From the NCBI GenBank assembly GCA_023014335.1, contig JAECYW010000012.1, positions 1,302,001 through 1,366,000 on the forward strand: 64,000 nt of DNA, given 5' to 3'. Below, one piece after another: positions 1-8,658 of this stretch. Every line of letters starts with the position of its first letter. Position 1 is the stretch's first letter. This stretch comes from Galerina marginata (Eukaryota; Basidiomycota; Agaricomycetes; Agaricales; Galerinaceae). Under the pieces are notes generated by a model. The model was not told where the DNA came from. It made no database searches and saw nothing but the letters and a program-made list of their open reading frames with translations. Made by a program: the position numbers and the translations under genes.

Positions 1-528
1 ATGGAGGATCAACGATCGCAGACCAAGGCAGTACTCCGTTCGACTGGTCGTGGACGAAAGAGGATTCCGGGAGACTGCGGATTGACGTGCAGGTTCCGGG
101 GCTGGTAAGTGGTCTCTGTATTGCAATTCGTTAATAATGGAACCACCACGGTCATCCACTATTTACCTTTCGTCTCATTCTCTATACTCACAGGTTACAT
201 TACGCGTCTCTTACCTTATCTTCTTTGACAGGCCCACGCACTCGTCCAAAAATCTGAGCTTGACATCGAACCTCGCAGACTGATCCTGTCCGTCCCGAAC
301 CGACCCACCCTCGATATCGATCTGTCTCTCTCGGACGCTGAGATTGCCTCACGCGTGGGCACTGCCTATGCTTCCGCTCCATCGGGGAAGTCAGATCCAG
401 AAAAGGACAAGAGGAAAGAAGAGGAAACAACTCGCGTACTGAAGTTGAAACGACAGCGCGATTTCGACGTCGATGGCGCAGAGGCGGAGTGGAAGGTAGG
501 ATCAGGGTCGGTGGCAATTTATGTTTGA
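1..528 (+). CDS. PIH1 domain-containing protein, C-terminal part (5' partial)
   Basis: The gene enters the window in frame 3. Exon 3-104 ends in the segment RLRIDVQVPGL. A phase-0 intron (105-231) follows, and the second exon (232-528) begins AHALVQKSELDIEPRRL and ends at TGA 526-528. The pattern of an RxxVxVPGL strand followed by a run such as LILSVPNRPTLDIDLSL is the end of the PIH1 fold and its CS-like C-terminal domain. PIH1 proteins bind the TELO2/TTI scaffold and Hsp90 through R2TP (Rvb1/Rvb2-Tah1-Pih1), which assembles snoRNPs, PIKKs and RNA polymerases. The tail is lysine/glutamate-rich (about residues 90-125 of the visible part). The N-terminus lies outside the window. The family call is fairly confident; which of the PIH1 paralogues it is cannot be told. 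Confidence 0.72.
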
Positions 529-832
529 TGTGTATTAGTTTAGAGTCAGAACGTCGAGGTTGTGTATATTTCCTGCCTTGTTTCTGAAATTTTCAAGGGC
601 CCCTCATCCTCGACTCCGATATCTTTTTGTCAGATAAAATTCATGTGCATTAGAGGTCCAATTCAACAAATTACAGTAAGTATGTACAGGAAGCAGGTCA
701 TGGAAATCAGTCTGTCATAATGTCGTAAATACATAGATGGTGGGCTTGATTAGATAAAAGTAAGTTAAAGGGATGACGAAGGAAGGTGAAGTCCGTTATA
801 AACAAAGATAATAAGTCAAGGTTAAAAAGAGA
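529..832. other. convergent intergenic region
   Basis: This is the 304 bp between the stop of the PIH1-type gene (+) and the stop of the LIM gene (-). It is AT-rich and presumably holds two facing 3' UTRs and polyadenylation sites. I see no gene, tRNA or repeat in it. Confidence 0.5.
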
Positions 833-2512
833 TCAACCACCGGCTTTGCCAAGTAGAGCGTAACCACCGCCTTGAGGACCGTGAAGCTGATATAATCCGT
901 TAAGAATCAAGTCGCTAAGAGGAATTATAAGCCATACCTTGCTGTAGCACCTCACACAAACGGGTTCGCCATCATGATCGCGCAGTCTGTTCGAGTCCAA
1001 GGAAGAATTGCATTCCACGCATCTAAGGCAATTTTTGTGGAACGTCTTCCCGACCGCCTTCACCTTGGTAACGGTTTAATATGTGAGACATTGGTATTTG
1101 ACTGACGATGAAAAAAAAGACAAACCTGCTCCGCAAAATATACACTTTTCATACAGCGAGGACAGACAGGTGTGTTTCCGCCCCATTTCCGAGGCGAGCC
1201 TCCGGTGCCAGTCATATGAACGCCTACGCCGCCAGAGAGCGCAACACCATATCGAGTGCCGGTCGCTGTCTGAGTCAATGGAGCCACATTTCCGAACGAT
1301 GACGACCCAGGGCTAGTAAAGACTGGACTGATGCTTCGCCCTGGTGTCGCCCCGAGGGCCGATGGAATGTCTTCTGCCTCCTTGTTCGGGTTCGAAAAAG
1401 CTGGAGAGGGTGAAAAAGTGGAAGGGATCGAGCCGACACTGCGCGTGGTGTGGTGCTTATACGGCGTTCGCACACCGCCGTTCAGGTATAGAGGAATCGT
1501 CCGTGGAATGGTGCCAATCCCCGGTCGGCCGGTGTTAGAAGGGTATGGGGACTGAGAAGAGGAAGGATCAGGGAGACTATCGCGCATCTCATCGTCTTCA
1601 TCTTCATTCTCTTCTGGAATACTACCTGTGCCGTTGCGATCAAGTATCAGTGAGTCATGTATCTCGGCCTCGTCTTCTGCAATTGAGACGTCGTTCAAAG
1701 CGGGTGAATCATTTTGGGAAAAGGAATCACCATCTGGCGCCGAGCCGTTAGTAATTGGCAGGGTAGAAGACGTTGGACTTGGCCCGCGAGGGAAGGAGGA
1801 AGAAATAGGGCTTGTAGCCAACGATCTATTGGGCCTAAGTCTCGGATGAGGTGGATTATAATTTGAGAAACTTGCCCCCCCTCCCCCGGTATTTAATGGC
1901 CGCAGGAGAGCTGGTGGGGGGAAAGCACCTCTGGTAGGAGATGTCGGGGACGCAGGTGGCGCTGTGTCATCGCCTGGGGGTAGGGCATTGGGGAGATTCG
2001 CGTGCCGCAGATCGCGGGTACCAAAGTTCTTGAGATGACATGATTTACTTGGGATTTCCGTGAGATCGGCAAGAGAAGGAGTGAGGAAAACAGACGGACC
2101 AATATGGCTGTTAATGGTGTTATTATGGATGTGGTGTTTGAGAGCATACGATGTACTCACCTGTTGATCGTGCTCGAGTAGGGTAAATGAGTCGAGTCTC
2201 TTGTTACAAATGGTGCAAGCGAGACACGGCTACGAATGTAAAAAGTTGACAGTCAGGCAGAGTCATTGCAAACTAAATAGCGCCAGTCTGACCTTATGGT
2301 ACAGCTGAGACAAGAGATAGTCATAAGATTGGAACAAGGATAATGACAGAGAAATGCGGACCTTTCGCCCAGGACCCATAACCTGTGAGGTCATTGTTGC
2401 CATATCAGAACTTTGCAAAAAGCAGAAATATAAGGAGTAGAGATACCTGCTCTGCTAGATACACGGCTCTAGAACATCTTGGACATATGGGAGTGCCGCC
2501 AAAAGGATGCAT
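833..2512 (-). CDS. two-LIM-domain protein (CRP-like) with long Ser/Pro linker
   Basis: Eight exons were joined by eye: 2447-2512, 2362-2382, 2293-2304, 2161-2229, 2100-2107, 1126-2047, 938-1063 and 833-896. LIM1 starts near residue 10 with CPRCSRAVYLAEQ and continues through LYHKPCLACTIC to PYCKSCHLKNFG. LIM2 lies at the C-terminus: CPRCMKSVYFAEQ, FHKNCLRCVEC, EPVCVRCYSK, then HGPQGGGYALLGKAGG. The about 300-residue linker between them is rich in Ser, Pro and Gly with acidic patches. LIM domains are double zinc fingers that bind protein partners, typically in actin and polarity signalling; no enzymatic domain is visible. Two exons are tiny (12 nt LYHK; 8 nt PYC) yet supply zinc ligands, which supports the splicing model. 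The gene is head-to-head with eIF5A. Confidence 0.85.
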
Positions 2513-2717
2513 ACTTGGTAGTTAGGAGGAGGTGAAAGAGTCATTTCCTGATTTATCGACTGATATGCTTACGTGATGAGCAGGTTCGGAGATTTAAATG
2601 GGGGCGAGTGAAATTTTTGGAGTTTTAATCTTGGTTGTGTGTTTTAATCGCTCGTCCGTCCCTCTCTCTTCAGATCCTAGAAATCTCCTCCTCTTTACCC
2701 CTCTTTTACTGTCAAAA
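2513..2717. promoter_or_regulatory. shared divergent promoter, LIM gene / eIF5A
   Basis: About 205 bp separate the two start codons. A pyrimidine-rich stretch (2660-2715, with CTTTACCCCTC) precedes the eIF5A ATG, as is usual for highly expressed fungal genes. No TATA box stands out. Confidence 0.5.
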
Positions 2718-3568
2718 ATGTCCGACGATGAGAGCCACAATCAAACCTTTGAGCAGGCAAGTTTCGCCCGACATGCCCCATCGATGGAATTCTAATCTCC
2801 AGCATCGCAGGCCGGCTCCGGCGCGTCCTTGACTTTCCCTATGCAATGCTCTGCTCTCCGCAAGAACGGACATGTTTGCATCAAGGGTATGTCCTGGCCA
2901 TCTGTTCTGATACTTACTATTCAGCTAAGATCCATTTTTCAGGCCGCCCATGCAAGATCGTCGACATGTCTACCTCGAAGACCGGCAAGCACGGTCACGC
3001 CAAGGTCCATCTTGTCGCCATCGATGTACATACATTCATTTATATATCGCCGTGAATAGCTTCTAACTCTTGTTTTACTAGATCTTTACCGGAAAGAAGT
3101 TGGTCGGTGACCGTTATCAACCACGCATGCGACACTGTTTACTCATTTATGATCTTCCTTTTAACAGGAAGATATCTGTCCCTCCACCCACAATATGGAT
3201 GTTCCCAACGTTCGTCGTGAGGAATACCAGCTTGTGAGTCACACCCCCTGCACACCTACCTCGCTTCCCACTAGTTGTGATTCATTCTGACGTTCAAAAT
3301 GTAAATATAGGTCAACGTCGATGATGGTTTCCTTAACCTCATGACCACCGATGGCACCGCCAAAGACGATGTCAAGGTCCCCGAAGGCGATCTTGGCAAG
3401 GAAATCCAGGCCGGTTTCGATGATGGCAAGGATCTCTTGGTCACGATCATCAGTGCCATGGGCGAGGAGCAAGTATGTACCCTCGGTTCTTTACTTCCTC
3501 CACGAATAAGCTCTGATTCCCCTGTCGTCCAGGCCATCTCTTTCAAAGAAGCTCCAAAACAGGCTTAA
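2718..3568 (+). CDS. translation factor eIF5A
   Basis: Seven exons encode a small protein of the usual eIF5A size. It starts [13 protein letters not shown], and the N-terminal SH3-like domain holds the hypusination loop [11 protein letters not shown], whose central lysine is modified by deoxyhypusine synthase and hydroxylase. It continues [20 protein letters not shown] and [15 protein letters not shown], then the C-terminal OB-like domain ([11 protein letters not shown]...GDLGKEIQ), ending FKEAPKQA. eIF5A relieves ribosome stalling at polyproline and other hard peptides and aids termination. The first intron (2757-2810) seems to use a GC donor (CAG|GCAAGT). The other introns use GT, with a weak one after GKKL. 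Later exons are joined so that the reading matches the conserved family sequence. Confidence 0.95.
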
Positions 3569-4463
3569 TCGGTGGGTATTTTTTTAATCGTTTGACCCCA
3601 CGTGATGAAAGCCAGGTCGGCTATTACCACGCTCTCGCATCTTTTTCTCTCATCCTCAGTTTACTTACCCTTGGCTAACTCATAAATCGCAGGCTTGCTT
3701 GCTTCTTCATCCTTTACGCCTTTACGTCCCCGCCCATCTTTATAGTTTGTCTGTACATGTCCCAGGTTTTCAGATTCTCTTACCTTGCGCACGCCACCAC
3801 GACTTTCTTCCTCTCCCTCCTCTGCTGCCGTTAATTGGTACACTCTTTTTAGCCGCCATCAAATATTCTCTTTTACGACTTTTGTCCCGTGTACGCTGTG
3901 TTCAACTCTGACTGCGCACTATACATCTCACTACCCTCGATCTCTTGTTGTATCCCTTCCATCCAGGATGAAAATGAAAGCAGACTGAAAAAGAGACGAA
4001 CTTTTGAACAGCAACGGAAGTAAAACACCAGTGTACCTTGTACACAACGCTTCACTTTATCCCAGCTTGGAAGTTACCAGTCGTACCCTAATCCACGCAA
4101 TTTATTCTTTTGCCTCTCAGTCTCAGTCAGGCTCAGTCAGCGAACAAGGAGTACAGTAATGTTTTAGTGGATTCGTCGAAGATGACTCCTTCCAGCTATC
4201 CACTCTTTCTATTTGGCCTTTATTCAAGTAGTAAGGGGACAGATACAGGTCTTTACCAGTTCGGACCAGTCCCAAACCAGTCCCCATGTCGCATAGCAAT
4301 TATCATTCTTCCAACAGTGAGCACAGTCCACACTCGAGATGGTATTTACCACTGATTTAATGCTTGTCACGAATGTGTACTTCGGTAATGTGTGCGATCG
4401 ACGGGACCTTGTAGTATTGATTTAAGATGAGTTGGTGCAAAGATTTCCGACGTCGATTTGACT
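3569..4463. other. intergenic region, eIF5A 3' UTR side
   Basis: This is 895 bp between the convergent eIF5A and F-box genes. The first about 130 bp look like 3' UTR, and there may be a UTR intron (GTGGGTATTT at about 3570 to an AG near 3690). The rest has only short overlapping ORFs on both strands with no recognisable protein. Confidence 0.4.
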
Positions 4464-5492
4464 CTACATTTCTTGCATCTCAATCCAAATTTTTCTAGCA
4501 CCCGGGCAATCTTGTGATACGTGCCTGAAAAATTGGTCCTCTGTGTATCCCGCTTGCCAAGCCTCACGGCCAGGAGCTGACTCCCAGAGATCTAGACAGG
4601 AAATAAGACACGCTCTGCACCATACACCAGTGTGGGCAACGCCAGTGGTCCTGTCGAGATGAGGGAAGGGTATGACTACCTTGGAGAGCAACGCCCATTG
4701 TCTGTGACTAAACTCCCGACGCGCAATCCAGCGAGACACCCTAGCCTCATATGCTTGTTTCTTCTTTGGCCCTGGATTCGTCAAATAGGCTGCAAGGGAA
4801 TTTTCACCACCATGTTGAACTAGCGCGGCTATCCGTGCAAGCCTGACGCTAACTAATTTCGAAGGCCTTTTCCCTGGCCGTGTAATTGTGGTCGAAACAG
4901 GAACCTTCGACATAGACCTTTTGGTCAAACCAAATGCTGCAACTGCATCGGCCATTTGCATTGTTTCAAACCCGGGCACCCGGACGCAGGTATAGCAGGA
5001 GCGCACACATTCTGGGAGATACAAGAAAAATCCGGGTTTCCCGCAGTGCACACAGTCACGTCTTGAAAGGACTTCGAGGAGCTGTAATGCAGTAAAGTAG
5101 GACGCGGTTTTTGTCCTAGACAGAACACGGAGAGTGTCGAGGGCATGCTTCGTGAGGGTAGAGTAAATAAGAGACTTTTTGACGAGGTTGTAGGCGAGCC
5201 TATTTAAGCGAAGGAAATGGAAGAGAGATTGAAGGTGGCAGAATTTGAAGATAAGTTCGAGAAGCTCAAGTGGTAGGGGTTGCAGGAGTCCGAGAAATGA
5301 ATTTCGACGGATCCTAAAGGTTGAGAACGGGAGCGGTGGTGGTGGTGGTGGTGGTACTATCGGCCTCATCCCGCCCCAATTCCACTCACTGGCAATCGTT
5401 TGGGGATAAGCCAAGACGGCCAACATTTCTGTTCGAGCTGGGCAGTCATCCGGAGCTGGAATTTTAATGAGAGCATCTTGTGTTGTACTCAT
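4464..5492 (-). CDS. F-box-like protein
   Basis: A single-exon gene encodes 342 residues. After an N-terminal part with eight consecutive prolines (about residues 47-54, encoded by a GGT repeat) comes an F-box-like helix pair, PLPLELLELIFKFCHLQSLF followed by LRLNRLAYNLVKKSL. F-boxes recruit targets to SCF ubiquitin ligases by binding Skp1. The middle has CVHCGKPGFFLYLPECVRSC, a probable zinc-binding or fold-stabilising cysteine set common in agaricomycete F-box proteins. The C-terminus carries more paired cysteines and histidines (WCRACLISC, HVSQDC). No LRR or WD repeats are seen, so the substrate is unknown. A decayed relative lies at about 29985-30420. A TIR element begins about 40 bp upstream of the start codon. 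Confidence 0.75.
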   Translation of the reverse strand: MSTTQDALIKIPAPDDCPARTEMLAVLAYPQTIASEWNWGGMRPIVPPPPPPPLPFSTFRIRRNSFLGLLQPLPLELLELIFKFCHLQSLFHFLRLNRLAYNLVKKSLIYSTLTKHALDTLRVLSRTKTASYFTALQLLEVLSRRDCVHCGKPGFFLYLPECVRSCYTCVRVPGFETMQMADAVAAFGLTKRSMSKVPVSTTITRPGKRPSKLVSVRLARIAALVQHGGENSLAAYLTNPGPKKKQAYEARVSRWIARREFSHRQWALLSKVVIPFPHLDRTTGVAHTGVWCRACLISCLDLWESAPGREAWQAGYTEDQFFRHVSQDCPGARKIWIEMQEM

Positions 5493-5533
5493 TCCCGCTA
5501 CCTTTAGGTAGAGACTTGGTAGAGACGTTCATT

Positions 5534-6279
5534 TATTGCTATTTTCAATGAAGTTGGCGGTGGGTCACATCACGTCACATTTTGGCAATCTTCGACCTCC
5601 GGTCTTCCACATGAACTTTCTCAGCAACCACTGAGCCTAGAATTATGATTTTTGGTGCGCTGGAACCCTATTGACGAGTAGGTGTGCGCCCCAGCTTAAA
5701 ATATAATATTTTATGCGGTATTTGTGTCACTGGAAAATAGCCACTAGTCCAGCAGCCATATTGAACTTCTGAAAGAATCAGATGATCTAGACCTCTCAAA
5801 TTTTTATAGAACGACGTGAATTTATTCAAATAAGTGTGCCCCATATAAATTTTGGGGTATACTTAATGTTGTTGTAAGATAATTAGCTTATAGTGGCCAG
5901 AAGAAGGGGTGTCACATCTCTCTACTGCTTTACACATCTGATATGGGTATTTTTGCTATGGGGCGCACTTATACACAAGTATATAAGTAAATCACAAAAG
6001 GAATTTTGTTTTTATCTTCAGTGGTTCCTCTACAAGTTCACCAAATGTAAAAATGCATAGATTTCCCGTATCATATTCCCAACGGCAGCAATACTTCACC
6101 AAATTCAAAATTTTAAGCTGGGGCGCACACCTACTCGTCAATAGGGTTCCAGAGCACCAAAAATTATAATTTTAGGCCCAGTAGTTGTTGAGAAAGTTCA
6201 TGTGGAAGACCGGAGGTTGAAGATTGCCAAAATGTGACGTGATGTGACCCACCGCCAACTTCATTGAAAATAGCAATAA
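5534..6279. mobile_element. MITE-like non-autonomous DNA transposon with long TIRs
   Basis: Terminal inverted repeats of about 165 bp, roughly 95% identical, occupy about 5536-5700 and 6110-6277. The outer end reads TTGCTATTTTCAATGAAG on one side and its complement on the other. TA follows directly outside both ends (5534-5535 and 6278-6279 by my count), as expected for Tc1/mariner-type insertion, although TA is its own complement and so is weak evidence. The inside is AT-rich and has a second, shorter inverted match (GTGTGCCCCATA near 5835 against TATGGGGCGCACTTA near 5957). There is no transposase ORF. The element lies immediately upstream of the F-box gene and may supply part of its promoter or 5' UTR. 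Confidence 0.85.
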
Positions 6280-7086
6280 AAAAAATTGGCAGAGATTACA
6301 AGATCTGTCCCCACGTCCCACGGACTTCGCATTGGTTGATCGTCTCCTTATACTTCGACCAGTGATGTGCAAAAAACCAACTAACTGTTCTTGCACAGTT
6401 CATTCACACCATGCTTCATGGTGCCCAAACTACCGCTGAAGAACTGCTGCAGAATCATTCAATTTTGTTGCTTCATCAACAAATTTTCTTTCTGAACCAC
6501 GTACTTATGTCCATATAGATACCATTTCCTCCTTTTTCTTACCAAAAACCACCAGTGAAACACTTTGAAGGACGGTCGATGCCATCATACGGAATGGCGC
6601 GCATTTCGTCCTCTCGCCTAACATGGATATCATTTACTGCCCGCCAAATAATGCGCGTGTTACCTTCAAGGCTGACATGCGACTAGGCGACAACGATCCG
6701 CTTCGATGGCCACAAGCCCTATATCCATGCATACCGCCCATTTCTCCCGTCTCCCGTGAAACCCCGCACCACCCGAATCCCCTGCGTCTGTCCTGCATCA
6801 CAAGCCGATTTCTGCAGAGTTTGAAGCCAGCAGTGCACAAAATGGCTCTCAGGCTCATTCATTCTTATGCACCAAGTGCTGGGTATCCCAGTCGCAAAAG
6901 GTTACTTCAGAATCATTTGTGCCTAATGGTATGTTCAAGTGAAATCCAGAACTGCCTACTTGTAGGTGGTACCATATACCTGGTCAGCCACAGTGCCGAA
7001 GGCTGACATGACGAATGTACAAATACTCTCCCAGTTGCAGCGTTGAGCCTTCCATACTTATCCCAACTGCAATCCACTTGACCCCC
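6280..7086. other. intergenic region with no clear gene
   Basis: About 800 bp lie between the TIR element and the next likely start codon. A 127-codon ORF on the plus strand (6623-7006) is open but has no recognisable motif, and it overlaps an equally long minus-strand ORF. I see nothing firm here. Confidence 0.35.
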
Positions 7087-7871
7087 ATGTGCTTTGAAGT
7101 CGTCACAAAATATGCCTGCAAGTGCAAAGCCAGAGTGTTCTGGTCCCCCTGCACGCCTGGTTACAACGTCAAGTGCCGCAAGCGCGAGAAGCAATACCAA
7201 ACCTACAGCATCAATAACCAGGCTGCTATCGATACACTACCTTACTATTGCCTACGGCATTCAGTCCTACATGACGCCGACGACCCTCCTGTCATCTTGC
7301 CTTATGTTGCACAGGACGACTACCCCCCTTCCCTCCTCCTCCTGGCCACCCTGCAGCGCCTGTTCATAATTTCCCTGGCCCCGCCATACATGTCACCATC
7401 CCAGACCCACCCGCACCCCTGGCTGGCCAACGTGGACGTGGTGGAGGGAGGGGTGGAGGACGGGGTGGACGGGGTGGACGGGGTGGAGGACAGGGTGGAC
7501 AGGGTGGAGGACAGGGTGGACAGGGTGGAGGACGGGGTGGACGGGGTGGAGGACGGGGTGGACGGGGTGGAGGACGGGGTGGTCTTCCAGGGGGAGGTAA
7601 AGAAAACGGAAAAAGGAATGACGGAGGGTACGAAGGTGAAGGACGGCGCGATGGTAGAGGGCATAGCCCAGGAGGCGGGGCAGCAGGGTTGGTGATTATG
7701 GTCTCGAACAACAATAACCACAGCGGCAATGCGAGAGGAAAACAAGGAGCCGAGAACGAGGACCCCAGCACTGGTCGACGCCGGAGCCCGCGAAACTTAC
7801 AGGCCAAGAAATCAGCGGCCAAACTGGCGTTTCATCGCCTTCAAGTTCAAAAGACCCTCATCCCCAACTAG
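7087..7871 (+). CDS. putative Cys-rich/RGG-repeat protein (frame change unresolved)
   Basis: The proposed start at 7087 gives MCFEVVTKYACKCKARVF and then SPCTPGYNVKCRKREKQYQ. This resembles the short cysteine-rich MCxEVV openings common in fungal hypothetical proteins. From about 7273 a second frame is open to TAG 7869-7871. It encodes a proline-rich piece, then a (R/Q)GGRGGG repeat (about 7431-7590) and a basic tail ending KLAFHRLQVQKTLIPN. RGG repeats usually bind RNA. An intron between about 7200 and 7320 would have to join the two frames, but I could not place it with confidence. The first frame alone also stays open to 7695, reading the repeat as VDGVEDG. The gene is plausible; its exon structure is uncertain. 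Confidence 0.4.
7431..7590 (+). repeat. G-rich minisatellite
   Basis: Tandem units built of GGACGGGGT and GGAGGACAGGGT, about 12-24 bp each, are all read without a stop on both strands. The many GGGG/GGG runs on the plus strand could form G-quadruplexes. In the RGG frame the repeat encodes Gly/Arg/Gln. Confidence 0.85.
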
Positions 7872-8048
7872 CAGCACACCTCATTCCTTCTCGTTGGTCC
7901 CAGTGGCCAGATCTATCCTTGTTTCAACTAGTCTACCTTTGCATGTTTCCAAGCTACATTTGTGTCATGATTTAGGGACATTTGACAGTATGACTTTTAT
8001 CTCAATTATTTCTGTTGAATCCTATCTTCCCTACTCAAGTCTATGTTA

Positions 8049-8570
8049 CAGCGCTTCCATAATCTAATGAGAATCGACTTTTTTTATTTTTTTCCGATTT
8101 CCCGATTTAGAACTGCTTAATTTGGGTATTTGAGGCACGTGCACTTCGCCTAACGCTTGGCCGGCCACTGGGCTGCCCTACACTTGGCCTCCTCAGTCGC
8201 AGAAAAGGCCCCAAAAGCAAGTAAAATCATTTTGTTCAGAAGTAGATGCTTTTTATTCCTGTAATATCACACAGAAGAACAAACACTGTAGCCTCTCGAC
8301 GAAACTTGTACAAAACTAAGTACTGCTGCCCTTCTTCTGGAGTTAAAACAAATTTATGGTGTTACTGGATGCTACAAGGATACCGTGTCATCCTGTGAGC
8401 ATAAAGGTGGCTGTTTTACCAATGAAAATGTCAGAAATGCGGTGAAAGACGACCAGATATCGATGATAGGCGAAGTGCACGTGCTTCAAATTCCCAAATT
8501 GAGAAATTCTAAATCGGGAAATCGGAAAAAAATAAAAAAAGTCGATTCTCATTAGATTATGGAAGCGCTG
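8049..8570. mobile_element. second MITE-like TIR element (522 bp)
   Basis: Inverted repeats of about 105 bp lie at about 8049-8157 and 8463-8570. The termini are CAGCGCTTCCATAATCTAAT and its complement, followed inward by GAGAATCGAC, a T-rich run, and CACGTGCACTTCGCCTA. A TA dinucleotide borders each side (8047-8048, 8571-8572), which fits Tc1/mariner-type integration. The roughly 300-bp centre has no ORF. The sequence is unrelated to the element at 5534-6279. It sits between the 3' ends of two convergent genes, 89 bp beyond the GEN1-like stop codon. Confidence 0.85.
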
Positions 8571-8658
8571 TAATAATTATACAAATAGAACCTCTGCATG
8601 AGTAAATTCATTCTTAGAGTGTCTGTGGCTAATGTGTGCCCTATTTTTGAAGATGTCG

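Noticed and set aside
6172..6396. ORF covering a TIR arm
   Set aside because: It is made of transposon arm sequence and has no coding signal.
7320..7822. Long minus-strand Pro/Ser/Thr ORFs opposite the RGG repeat
   Set aside because: They are the complement of the tandem repeat, which opens all six frames.
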